Assembly: GCF_964340395.1 (NCBI RefSeq)
Contig: NC_135566.1
Location: 16,442,501-16,506,500, forward strand
DNA from: Glandiceps talaboti
Lineage: Eukaryota; Hemichordata; Enteropneusta; Spengelidae
Direction of reading: 5' to 3'
Length of the DNA stretch: 64,000 bases
The translations under genes and the position numbers were made by a program. The notes beneath the pieces were generated by a model, which saw nothing but the letters and a program-made list of their open reading frames with translations, was not told where the DNA came from and made no database searches. Positions 41,670 to 53,824 of the stretch are shown here, piece after piece (the stretch's first letter is position 1; each line of letters starts with the position of its first letter).

Positions 41670-43380
41670 CAACCATAAAACTTTGCTAAAAACTACTCGA
41701 TGACTCTTGGAGCAGTATTTTATTGAGATTCCCCAAATTACTGCACATTGTCAAATTGTGGTGATTTGAGTATGTAGTATCAGCATATTTCTAACAATAG
41801 TGTGGACTGACATACATTTTCTCAGACATCAAATCTGGATGATTGTGTGGACTACCATATCATGCCTCAGGGTGGTCATTTCTTGCCCTGGACAGTTGTA
41901 TCAGTGATTTTTAACTTGCATGTATTTAAATTTGCAAGTTGTCACAATGTTTAAATAAACATGCACTTCTAATTGACGGATGTCTCTTGCATTATTCTTT
42001 AAGACTGTAGCCTGTTTTACGGTGCTGTCAAGATACATTGTTAGCCGGTCATACCTCCTAGCCCTCGATTACTTTCGCCCAATAGCGTGGTTGATGACAG
42101 CGGGCAGTCCCTTCAACCATGAAAACTCCCATCAGGCTATTATTATTCATGAGCAAATTATGCAAATGTACACACGTTGCTAAGTGTAGGCAATGTATCA
42201 TCATGCACATGTAGTGGACATGTGATAATTTACATGTTATTTACATATGATTATGTAAATATAACCCTTTGGGATTTTGAGAACGACTTTTGGGGGTGTG
42301 GCTACATTAACTGGTCGAAGACATAGTTAAGACAAGCAGAGATTACAAGGGCTAACCATGTATCTTAACACTGCTGTAAACAGGCAAGATTGTGAGAGAG
42401 CCATATACTTGTGTGTCACGCAATTATATATAGCACTGAGTCCCTCCACAGTGGCTGTAAAGAAACAAGTCACTGTATATGATGCAAATGCACATAAGAA
42501 GATGTATCATATACCCAGTATTGATTCCAATGCCATTCAATGGAGAGCACACACATTGAACCCGGGAAATAATTATTTGGATCACACCCTGGCACACTTT
42601 GCCCAAAATATGGCAAGTGTATGCTCATCAATACCCATTTACTCAGTGATTCGGCTTTGTTAATTTCTTTGTAATTTTTTTTATATGCTTTGCAAACCAA
42701 AATAATATTTCACTGCCAATTTATGTAATTATGTCATTCATTGGAGGGGGGGGGGGTAACTCCTCCCAGCCACAGTCACATATTAGTCACAACCGCTCTG
42801 ACCATAAAAAACACCCAATAATGATGTTTACCAAGACGAAGTTGTCTTGTGTTTCTAATTGAGGAGTCTTGTTATTTTTGGTAAGAAATGTTCTACTGAC
42901 TAGCATTTGAAAACTTTCCCTCGTGTGGTGGGGGCCCACACACGGAGTAAATAAAGAAATCTTTGCAATATTGCTTGACCTACTGTGACTCCTGCTTCGC
43001 TCTCAATCTAGACTCGAGAGAGTTTGTTAATTATGCTTCATTTACATTTAGATTTCACACCTTCAAAAGTGCTTGCAGAAAGCTTTCCATAAACCATCAA
43101 TGCTTCACACGTCTGAAGTTCATACCAGAGTCTATGCAGCAACTTTTAATGTCACAGAAACCTAGCCTTTCTCACTCTATGCTATTTTATTATCGTGATG
43201 ATTTTATTTGAACCTAACAGTCATTTTGCATTTTAATTATTTGTACTTTCTCATAACACGATCGAAGTTATAATTTATTCATTTTTTAAAATAAAGCCAT
43301 GAAAATTATGTAAACAGTTTATATGCATTTTAAAGAAATAAATGCGTCAACTCCCCACCCCCACCCCCGTTTGTGACAAT
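41670..43380. other. Intergenic, one weak open frame
   Basis: Contains CCAAT (in CGCCCAATAGCG, about 42068) and an octamer ATGCAAAT at about 42158, upstream of a 101-codon frame at 42358. G run at 42746. No supported gene. Confidence 0.45.
42358..42663 (+). CDS. Possible small open reading frame, unknown
   Basis: 101 codons, MYLNTAVNRQDCERAIYLCV to SVIRLC. Composition is not plainly repeat-derived, and the upstream DNA has CCAAT and octamer-like boxes. I recognise no domain. It could equally be chance or an old transposon fragment. Confidence 0.2.
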   Translation: MYLNTAVNRQDCERAIYLCVTQLYIALSPSTVAVKKQVTVYDANAHKKMYHIPSIDSNAIQWRAHTLNPGNNYLDHTLAHFAQNMASVCSSIPIYSVIRLC

Positions 43381-43383
43381 ATA

Positions 43384-43640
43384 TATGATAATAATAATAA
43401 TATAATAACGCGAATTTGCTATGCGCCTTTCCTCCTGAGACCTCAAGGCGCTCACAATTATTACCCCTGGTACGAATCAATGGCAGCATAACGGCCCTTT
43501 ATACTTCCTCAGCTCCCTGTGGAGCATACAATCCAATATACGTGTCCATACCCTTTCCTTAGATTATGCTCCCTCTCCTGGTGGTAATTATTATATGATC
43601 TTCCAGGGGGTTATTGTTCTCGTAACTGACAGTGAAATGT
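43384..43640. mobile_element. Dispersed repeat of the 'GCGCCTTTCCTCCTGAG' type
   Basis: (ATA)n head, then GCTATGCGCCTTTCCTCCTG, AGACCTCAAGGCGCTCACAA, CCTCAGCTCCCTGTGGAGCA and a tail. Similar short dispersed elements occur in several marine invertebrates, from memory. The class (SINE or MITE) is not clear. Confidence 0.5.
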
Positions 43641-44088
43641 CAAAGTAATTATATGTATCTCAAATATCTCACACCCAGTTACATTTTCTCACGTTCTGTC
43701 CATAACCATGGTAATTAAGAAACCGCCAAGTAATGGACGAAAAATACCACGTTGGATGATGTTGTTACTTGTATATTGGAGCATGGAGTGGGTGATACTT
43801 CCATGATCGAAGTATATGCCACTCTCCAAATATTCACGTAAGGTCTTGAGAGAGAGAGAGAGAGATAGTATACAATACACAGATGCATACAAATTTAAGT
43901 ATCGCTACCACTAGTATTTCCTAAATACCATGCAGGTTTGAGTTCTGAAAATAAAACGTTGGGGTGGGTTAGATAACAGAATACTGCAAGACAGTCCATT
44001 TATAGTAGATTTGTAGCAAAATATTCCCCTCCCCAAAAAATATTAATGAATGTATCAAGATCAGTAAGACTGATCAAAAGATTTCATA

Positions 44089-46575
44089 TTGAGATAGACA
44101 CAATAAAGATAACTCACAAACATTACTTACAGTGTCTGCTCTGTAGACACAATAAAGATAACACAGAGACACATCCCTTACACAGTGTCTGCTTGTAGAC
44201 ACAATAAAGATAACACACAAACATCCCTTACACAGTGTCTGCTCTGTAGACACAATAAAGATAACACAGAGACACATCCCTTACACAGTGTCTGCTTGTA
44301 GACACAATAAAGATAACACACAAACATCCCTTACACAGTGTCTGCTCTGTAGACACAATAAAGATAACACAGAGACACATCCCTTACACAGTGTCTGCTT
44401 GTAGACACAATAAAGATAACACACAAACATCCCTTACACAGTGTCTGCTCTGTAGACACAATAAAGATAACACAGAGACACATCCCTTACACAGTGTCTG
44501 CTTGTAGACACAATAAAGATAACACACAAACATCCCTTACACAGTGTCTGCTCTGTAGACACAATAAAGATAACACAGAGACACATCCCTTACACAGTGT
44601 CTGCTTGTAGACACAATAAAGATAACACACAAACATCCCTTACACAGTGTCTGCTCTGTGGACACAATAAAGATAACTCACAAACATTACTTACAGTGTC
44701 TGCTCTGTGGACACAATAAAGATAACTCACAAACATTACTTACAGTGTCTGCTCTGTAGACACAATAAAGATAACACAGAGACACATCCCTTACACAGTG
44801 TCTGCTTGTAGACACAATAAAGATAACTCACAAACATTACTTACATTGTCTGCTCTGTAGACACAATAAAGATAACACAGAGACACATCCCTTACACAGT
44901 GTCTGCTTGTAGACACAATAAAGATAACTCACAAACATTACTTACAGTGTCTGCTCTGTAGACACAATAAAGATAACACAGAGACACATCCCTTACATAG
45001 TGTCTGCTTGTAGACACAATAAAGATAACTCACAAACATTACTTACAGTGTCTGCTCTGTAGACACAATAAAGATAACACAGAGACACATCCCTTACACA
45101 GTGTCTGCTTGTAGACACAATAAAGATAACTCACAAACATTACTTACAGTGTCTGCTCTGTAGACACAATAAAGATAACACAGAGACACGTCCCTTACAT
45201 AGTGTCTGCTTGTAGACACAATAAAGATAACTCACAAACATTACTTACAGTGTCTGCTCTGTAGACACAATAAAGATAACACAGAGACACGTCCCTTACA
45301 CAGTGTCTGCTTGTAGACACAATAAAGATAACTCACAAACATTACTTACAGTGTCTGCTCTGTAGACACAATAAAGATAACACAGAGACACATCCCTTAC
45401 ACAGTGTCTGCTTGTAGACACAATAAAGATAACTCACAAACATTACTTACATTGTCTGCTCTGTAGACACAATGAAGATAACACAGAGACACATCCCTTA
45501 CACAGTGTCTGCTTGTAGACACAATAAAGATAACTCACAAACATTACTTACAGTGTCTGCTCTGTAGACACAATGAAGATAACACAGAGACACATCCCTT
45601 ACACAGTGTCTGCTTGTAGACACAATAAAGATAACTCACAAACATTACTTACAGTGTCTGCTCTGTAGACACAATAAAGATAACACAGAGACACATCCCT
45701 TACACAGTGTCTGCTTGTAGACACAATAAAGATAACTCACAAACATTACTTACAGTGTCTGCTCTGTAGACACAATATAGATAACACAGAGACACGTCCC
45801 TTACACAGTGTCTGCTTGTAGACACAATAAAGATAACACACAAACATCCCTTACAGTGTCTGCTCTGTGGACACAATAAAGATAACTCACAAACATTACT
45901 TACAGTGTCTGCTCTGTAGACACAATAAAGATAACACACAAAACATCCCTTACACAGTGTCTGATTTGTAGACGCAATAAATATAACACATAAACATCCC
46001 TTACACGGTGTCAGCTCTGTAGACACAATAAAGATAACTCACAAACATTACTTACAGTGTCTGCTCTGTAGACACAATAAAGATAACACACAAACATCCC
46101 TTACAGTGTCTGCTCTGTGGACACAATAAAGATAACTCACAAACATCCCTTACATAGTGTCTGCTCTGTAGACACAATAAAGATAACACACAGACATCCC
46201 TTTACATAGTGTCTGCTCTGTAGACACAATAAAGATAACACACAAACATCCCTTACACAGTGTCTGATCTGTAGACACAATAAAGATAACACACAAACAT
46301 CCCTTACACAGTGTCTGCTCTGTAGACACAATACAGATAACACATAAACATCCCTTACACAGGTCTGCTCTGTAGACACAATAAAGATAACACATAAACA
46401 TCCCTTACACAGTGTCTGATCTGTAGACACAATAAAGACAACACACAAAACATCCCTTACACAGTGTCTGATTTGTAGACGCAATAAATATAACACATAA
46501 ACATCCCTTACACGGTGTCAGCTCTGTAGACACAATAAAGATTAAACACAAAAACACCTCTTAGACAGTGTTTGC
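44089..46575. repeat. Satellite-like array, 52/51-bp alternating units
   Basis: About 48 units. Type A: GACACAATAAAGATAACACA, GAGACACATCCCTTACACAG, TGTCTGCTTGTA (52 bp). Type B: the same start, then ACAAACATCCCTTACACAGT and GTCTGCTCTGTA (51 bp), or a CTCACAAACATTACTTACAG variant. They mostly alternate A-B, giving a dimer of about 103 bp. Each unit has the hairpin GTGTCTGC..TGTAGACAC. The right end (after about 45840) is more varied. Confidence 0.96.
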
Positions 46576-46579
46576 TCTG

Positions 46580-47590
46580 TTTATTGTTACATTTGTGCTA
46601 ATTTTTGTGGTCATTAACAAAATGCTAAGGATTAATTGTGTGTGTTATCTTCATTGTCTCTATCTCAAAACGAAACCTCGTGATCAGTCTCGGCTCACTG
46701 ACCTTGATACATCATTTACAGAGTGTAATAGCATTTGCAAGCGAAAGGTGAAATCCCCTACTATATTTATCGTACTGGGGATTCAGCCAAAGAATTAGCA
46801 TAGTTTGTCATTCACGATGAATTTCTTTTTACCACCTACTGGGTCTCGTTCGTTAATTTTGATATTTTCAAGTATCTTCAAGCTTCTCCGTAATAACGCT
46901 GTATTGCTTTTCTCCTCAGACTGTAGATGTAAAGTGTAAGCTTTAATATAACGGATTTGTCGGCTTATGGTATTCGGCGAAATGAAAGGAAATGAAACGA
47001 AACAAGACAACTGTGTGAATTAAAAAATATCCATATCCCATTTCGCAATAAGATAACCTTTTCTATAGCGAGCAAAGTGGTTTGTACGCTAACGCTTTCA
47101 TTCTGTGCCAATTACTGAGCTGACATTCAAGTTTCTAGTTATCATCAGTCATAGGGCTCTGTACCATGTACAAGTGTGTAGTACGTAGTAACGATATAAA
47201 TTTAGTCTATATAGAATATATCCGTGGCTTTGATGGAGAATATAATCAAACCACGGATAGCCTCTAGGCTACAATTAAGTATGTGAAATATCGCCTCTTT
47301 GATGTTTTACGCATGGCCCCAAGAAAGAGCAAAAATTGGTCCCCGTCTGTATAGTTCACCATAGTGTTTCATGTTTGCAAATAGGTAGGTATATTTTTAA
47401 AAATATATTTCATACAAATTATAGATAAAACAGAAGAGACCTTTGCAATGTGGAGGAATATCGAATGTTAACATGATGTGGCAATCAACCCATAACTCGG
47501 ATCAGCTGTCGACTAGAGGTCGTCTGAGCAAATAGTCAATCACCTAATTAGCGACTACATAGGGATGAAATATTTTAATCATCTTCGCAA
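46580..47590. other. Intergenic, nothing recognised
   Basis: Unique-looking. Includes an inverted pair at about 47222-47265 (ATCCGTGGCTTTGAT / ATCAAACCACGGAT), a possible 45-bp hairpin. Confidence 0.5.
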
Positions 47591-47593
47591 TAA

Positions 47594-48195
47594 AAGGTAG
47601 GAGGAAAAGATTGGATGGGAATATATACACCCCTCATGGGGGGTCTAGGGGTCTCCTCCCAGAAGCTCTGGAGGTTTTGGACTATTTAAGCCAATTTTTA
47701 GACTATTCAGACCGTTTTGGCAATAATTTCAAGCTTTACAAGACAGCACCATCATATAACTAGCAACTAATGCATTTTAATAGCATCTTGAAGGTAAAAG
47801 CGCATTTCTTCCTTGTCTGTGGTAAAAGGTAGGGGAGAGGAGGGGGAGATCTTGCGATGGGGATACGTCCGACTCTCACTGGGGAGAGTGTTTTACTTTG
47901 TTAAGGCAACTATAAAGCAATAATTTCACAGCTGTAAAAGACAGTACCATCTAAAATTAGCAATTAATCTTTATATCAAGAAAAGTTTAATAACATCATG
48001 ACTGAAAACGGTTGGTACGTCTGATTGTTGGTGGAATGGGTACCTCTTATTCATCTGGGGGTGAGGGAGTCCTAGGGGTCGCCTCCTAGCAGATCTGGAT
48101 TTTTTTGGCTCTATTATTAAAAAGGCAATTTTTAAGTTATTCATAGCCTTTCAGGTAATAACTTCACAAATTCAAAATGCTAAAGTTAATATAAG
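47594..48195. repeat. Three diverged tandem units of about 200-230 bp
   Basis: Each has a G-rich CTAGGGGTC.CCTCC block or relative, then TTTTAG..TATTCA..C..TT..GG.AATAATTTCA and TAAAAGACAG.ACCATC..A.A..TAGCAA.TAAT. Diverged by eye about 30 percent. Confidence 0.55.
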
Positions 48196-48510
48196 GTTCG
48201 TATAACACATACAAATTGTAATGTCTGTAACATTGGTATATAGTAGCTTTACTATCAAAGGGGCACGTATTATTGCTTAGATTGCCGTTTTCGAATCGTA
48301 CGAATCCTGCTGCTACAAATGTATCAATCTCTATACTAGTAGAAATATATAAACTTTTCTCCTTACAGGTATATATAGTCAAAAGATTGTTATATTTAGT
48401 CTGTAGACCTGGAAAACAACAATCTATGAAATATTACACGCCCCTATGATTACTATTGCACCTCGTAAAGCCACTTTATGTTAGAGAACTTAGCTGCTCA
48501 TACAGGTCAC

Positions 48511-48735
48511 AGTGTTGTGTCATGTGACTGACACATGACTGGCGCCCTCGTGGACTCAGCTTATTATACATATATGCAAGTACGTCTTGACTTGACCATG
48601 GTCATGCCACCTCCGAGTTGGGGTGTTACAGTTGAGACTCATATAATAGCTGTATCTTGATACTTATATCTGTATGAAGATATCATCTGGATTGTACCTG
48701 CCTAATAATAATAACAGCTATTACCTTAGGTAAGA
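48511..48735. repeat. Dispersed duplicate, copy 1 (pairs with 50102-50337)
   Basis: Starts AGTGTTGTGTCATGTGACTG and ends TTACCTTAGGTAAGA. GACTGACACATGACTGGC, TAGCTGTATCTT, GATTGTACCT and the end are shared in order with copy 2. The last bases look like a splice donor (TTAG-GTAAGA). Confidence 0.7.
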
Positions 48736-48739
48736 CTAC

Positions 48740-50100
48740 TTTCAAAAACTCAAAAAAAATCTTTTAAATTTCCCGCCCATGTGGCGCGAACAAAAAGCCC
48801 ACGTCACAGGGTTGAGTCGAGAAGTTTTGCAGAAGTTGCTACCTACTCCAGCTCGCCCAATTCACCCTGTCACCCGTTTAATTCAATTTAAACCTTTATT
48901 TATTGATATTTTCTGCACTTACAGCAAAATTCGAGTAATTTTGACTATGACTGTGCTGAAGCAAATTCAGAAGCTTTCCATTGTTCAGTGCAAAACATTC
49001 TTTGAATAAATTAGCACAGCGCTGAATAAATTAAATACTCGGTCACCAGTTGCAGCTTCCAAATAGCATTTTTCCTAATTCCCTTGGCCCAAAATACTTT
49101 ATTATCCAAAGTTTACCTATGAAAATAATTTGCCTGTGTTTATTTACACTTTGAAACTAAAATTACAGCTAGAGAAAAGTATTTTCTCCTCTTAAAAAAT
49201 AATTTAGTAAATTTATTTAAGTCTAACACACCCCCCCCCCCCCCGCGTGAGTAGGTACATTTCATTTTCACTAAGTTCGCAGTCAAAACAAATCATTACA
49301 CTATTTCATTCAAGTTTCAAAAAAATATAATGTGGTGGGTAAGCCACCTTCCCTGTCATTGAACTTATTATTCACTGCCAGTGCAATTTTTATCTAAGCT
49401 TGTTCCTAGTTATATGCTAGCTTGTTGCTAGTTAAATTTGCTTTTTACTACTTAGTAAGCTTTTTTGATTTTTAGTTCGCTTTTCACTTCTTAATTAGCT
49501 TGTTACTAGTTAAGAACAAGCAGGTTGGTGGCCTTTTCACTTAGGTAAAGATTGATGGTAAGTTTAGAGATGAGACCAGTAAGGATGTTCCCAAAATGGC
49601 CATGTCGAAGAAAGACCCATGTTTGGAAATATGGAGGGAGTGAATTACTGTGGTGGTGGTTTATTCTGCCCATCCCACTGTCCCCGAGAGAATTGATCAA
49701 AATGTGTAGTTTACTGCCCACTACTACCCTTGCTTCAAGTAACAGAGGGTGTAACTTACCTTGGTGGTTTCTCCTCAGATATATTATTGCAAAACTGGGT
49801 TTGGTAAAAGAAATGAGAAGTCCTTTTGTCTACGTTAAACTTTATTGCCAACATTTCAACCTCACTCAAAATTATTATTCCATCCTGCCCCTTGATCCCT
49901 CACAAAATCAATCACCATATATGTTATTAACTGGCCCTCGTAACGAAAATACATGATTGTAATTTCCGACATCCATAATCCCCATACAGGAACTATTCAC
50001 AAAACTCAAGCCAGCAGCTGTCCTTGGTTTTTCTCTGTATTCAATACCATCATAGAAATACATTACCTCTCACTTGACTCAATTTTTATAGAACAGGGAG
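48740..50100. other. Intergenic, one weak exon-like stretch
   Basis: 49545-49640 reads VKIDGKFRDETSKDVPKMAM, SKKDPCLEIWRE, stop. It looks like coding but has no recognised family. C run at 49231-49245. Otherwise nothing seen. Confidence 0.35.
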
Positions 50101-50101
50101 G

Positions 50102-50337
50102 AGTGTTGTGTCAGGTGACTGACACATGACTGGCACCCTCCATGAGGACCAAGGACTGAGCTGCAATTATGTCTACAAAGCAGAATACATCTGGATACTA
50201 AGCTACAAGCATGTCTTGACTATGACCACCTACAAGTTGGGATTACAAGATGACTCATAGCTGTATCTTCATACCTACATCTGGATGAAGACAGTATCTA
50301 GATTGTACCTACCTAACAACAATTACCTTAGGTAAGA
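50102..50337. repeat. Dispersed duplicate, copy 2 (pairs with 48511-48735)
   Basis: Same order of blocks as copy 1, with small insertions. It ends at the identical TTACCTTAGGTAAGA. Confidence 0.7.
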
Positions 50338-51058
50338 GAACTTTTAATATGTTAGGGGAAAACACAAAAACAACACAGATATGGGGACTTGATACATGTA
50401 CACAGTGCAGTCCTTTCACTAGCTTGTAATTGGTTAAATGGTAGTGAGTAGTGGTGCTTAAAACAAGTGTAATGCTTCATTACCTTTTTATTCATCCCTT
50501 ATGTAAAGCATCACTGTGTGGCATTCAAGCAATCATGGTAAAGGAGCCTTTAGTAATTTAATTATTATAATGAAAGGGGTGGGGGAATTGGGGTCTCTGT
50601 TTTACAAGTTAGTTCTTGCAATTGGGGAGGACCATATTTTAGATAATGGGAGGGCCACATTTTATTTTCACTCATTGTATTATCTAATTTTGCATTTTCC
50701 AAACAAGGGTATTGATTAATGCAGTGCTGATTTAATACAAATTCTGTACAGTGGTAGTACTTAGGAAATACCTTTCAAAATTTCAACATGGTGGCAGTGG
50801 TGGGATTAAGTTCTTTAAACCATTGATTCTGGGACTTGTGTCAGCACTTAAACCATGTTTTTGAAATATTTTAACAGGGAGGTCAATAATAATGCAAGGG
50901 ATTGGGTGGGGGGGGGGGTTGATATTTTACACAACAACCCAGGCCTGACCCCCTTCCCTGTACTTACTGATACCTCCCTTAACCATGTATACCAACCTTC
51001 CAACCAGAACCAAATGAGAAATAGCATGTTTAGCTATCGGATGTCCTTACTAAAAACG

Positions 51059-51428
51059 GGTACAAATGCACAAGCTAGTAAAGAAAAATATTCAACCTTC
51101 AGTTCATAGAGGATTAATTAACAATGTGTGTAGTTGTCAACTGAATTTCAGTTTGATCTAGATAGACTATATCACCTGCCCCTACATCTGATCAGATGTA
51201 GGGGTGAACCAAGAAAATGTAACAGCCAAAAGCTGAAGGGTACAAATGCACAAGCTAGTAAAGAAAAATATTCAACCTTCAGTTCATAGAGGATTAATTA
51301 ACAATGTGTGTAGTTGTCAACTGAATTTCAGTTTGATCTAGATAGACTATATCACCTGCCCCTACATCTGCCTACATCTGATCAGATGTAGGGGTGAACC
51401 AAGAAAATGTAACAGCCAAAAGCCGAAG
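51059..51428. repeat. Recent 180-bp tandem duplication with a perfect palindrome
   Basis: Copy 1 51059-51238, copy 2 51239-51428, nearly identical. Copy 2 has an extra CCTACATCTG. Copy 1 contains a 26-bp perfect palindrome at 51179-51204 (CCCCTACATCTGA and its inverse). Confidence 0.95.
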
Positions 51429-51904
51429 GTAATATAGCAGTTGAACAAATAGCCAACCCACTACATATGATAGGATTTTAATCAGATTGAGGTAGTTAAA
51501 GAGATTGGTCAGTCTCTTGTCATTTGGTAGGTTGACTGAAGATTTATTCACTTGACTGCAAAAGACCAACTTGCGTATAACTTATCTACTATTGATGATA
51601 TCAAGTTCTCCTGTCACAAAGAGTTACTGTCAGGCAGGTATATGTATATCTGATCATCATGATACAAGTATAGAGGCATACAACACAGAACTCCAGCTGC
51701 TTGTAAGCTTTGAGAAATGTCTGCCCCAAATCACTACAAACTGTATATTATTCTTCATCATGACACATATTTTGAAGGATTTAGGAATGCAAAAGCCTGA
51801 CAGGAGTTGAGTACCAAGTGACGATAATTGTACATGTCAATAATTTCTATTTAAATAAGAATTTGTCATTGATTACGTACTTAATAATTTGTTTGTCCTT
51901 TCAG

Positions 51905-52005
51905 GTAAAAGGATATGGATGCACCAATGGATGAAAATCGATCAAGAAATTTCAAATTTCTTTCACGAAATTGACAGCAGCCTGAAAGCATATGAAGATT
52001 TTTGA
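51905..52005 (+). CDS. Possible terminal exon of an unknown gene
   Basis: After a good acceptor (TTGTCCTTTCAG) the frame KRIWMHQWMKIDQEISNFFH, EIDSSLKAYEDF, TGA is open, and ATTAAA follows about 50 bp later. A second such stretch is at 52418-52490 (VDLPGATPGWLHAKKEPKKF, PQVW, TAG after ATTATTCAG). No family recognised and no upstream exons identified. Confidence 0.2.
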
Positions 52006-52600
52006 TAACCAAGATAAGTTCTGCCAATTGTTACATTTGGAATTCCCAACCATTAAAGCTTTGCTCTAGTCAGATTGCACATATGTACACAAAATTGATT
52101 TAAGCTAACTAGATGTTAGAATTATCTGATTGATATGTACACATATTATGTTTATCAACTGGCGTTATATATCCGTCCATGACCTTCTGTTCAGCTCAGA
52201 TATTAATAACTTTCAAGTTTAAATATGGAAGTTGATAGCTCTTAAGTTGAAAATCATTTTTCAAATTCTCTTGCATTAATGTGCTGAAAGCACACACAGT
52301 GAAACACAAGCAAATATGACCAGACTGCCAAATCTATGGAAACCAAAAAAGACAATAGACGATGTTTAAATTTCATATTTGGAAATTGTTGATGTGCATA
52401 TATAATTATTATTCAGGTCGATTTGCCTGGTGCAACACCTGGATGGCTGCATGCAAAAAAAGAACCAAAGAAATTTCCACAAGTGTGGTAGATTTACCCA
52501 TCCTCTGTCCTTTGCATTTTGACCAATGCCTTTTACCTCTCCTTGCAAAATTGAATTCCATTGAGAACAAATAAACATGCAATTGGCTAGAGAGACAAAG

Positions 52601-53824
52601 TGAAATGAATATGAATTTCACCAGTCATGTAGCATATTATTTTGAGTGTGTCAGATGAAAGTTAATGGCATGAATATAGGCACAGATATACATTGGATGT
52701 AGGACATTATTGGGGCAATACTTTGATAGTTGCCTTTGAAGATATATTGGAATAAGAAGACATATATGACCAACTCTTTCACACTGAATTGTGCACAGCA
52801 CTTCAAAAACCTCCCACAACTTCACCTGCATGGTCAAACCCTCAGTTTTTATGGCACAGCCTGAATGACAACATATATTATTTAATGCATCAGATGTTGA
52901 TCACTTTGGGTAAACCTTTTTCGATGCAAGTGTACAGAAGAACCAAACATCATGAAGTCCAATAAGAAAATGTAATACATTCTGTTTTATCAATAAGTTC
53001 TGACAGACCCACAGTTTATATAAGCACATCACCCTCTGGTTTGTATTGTTGGTTGGTTGGTTGACGGGTTGGTTATTTTGTTTATTAGTTGGATTTGTCA
53101 TCATTTGGTTGGTTGGTTGGTTGTTGGTTGGTTGGTTGGTTGGTTGGTTAGTTGGTTGGTTGGTTTGGTGGTTGGTCTGTTGAGGTGGTTGGCTGGTTGA
53201 TATTTTTTTTATCTAGGTTGGTTTTTTGGTTGGTTGGTTGGTTGGTTGGTTGGTCCTTTGAGTTTGTTGGTTGGTTTGTTGTCTAGTTGGTTACTTGGTT
53301 TGCTTGTCAAGTTCATTTATTTGTTGGTTGGTTTTGTGGGTCACAAATATTGATGCATTGAATCGGATTAGAGGGTGCTGTGACTATGTACACCATGGTT
53401 TGGTCAAAACTTGCCAATAACACAGAATGTACAGTTGCGTTTTCTTTTTTGGCCTCTGTGATGTGTGGTTCCCTTGTTCACTTGTACCAACTTTAATGAT
53501 AAAATGTTTATTCAAACTGATCAAAATCTGAAGCCTTTGATATTTCGATATGTTGTCCTTTAGGCTAGGCCACACAAATTGAGGGGGTAATCATACTGGT
53601 GAAGTTATGGAATCTTTAAATGAACTAATGTGCGCCATTCAGTGTGAAAGAGTTTGTCACATTGCCATCTCTTTCCAATATGTCATCAATGTCAACTGTC
53701 AATGTATTGAAACAATAATGTCATATTTCCAATATATATCTGTCTCAATGTTCATGGCATGAACTTTCATCTGACACACCTAAGATAATATGCTCCATGA
53801 TCGATGAAATTCATATTTATTTTA
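52601..53824. mobile_element. Foldback-type element with long inverted arms
   Basis: Arms of about 210 bp (52601-52810 and 53612-53824, inverted). Shared blocks include AATATGAATTTCA, AGCATATTAT, GTGTCAGATGAAAGTT, GGCATGAA and CTCTTTCACACTGAAT. Roughly 75 percent identity by eye. The middle is host-like DNA and a (TTGG)n tract. Confidence 0.75.
53041..53335. repeat. (GGTT)n imperfect microsatellite
   Basis: Runs of TTGG/GGTT broken by variants, inside the foldback element. Confidence 0.95.

Noticed and set aside
45700-46496. Minus-strand frames rich in CVIFIVST repeats
   Set aside because: Read-through of the 52/51-bp satellite-like units.
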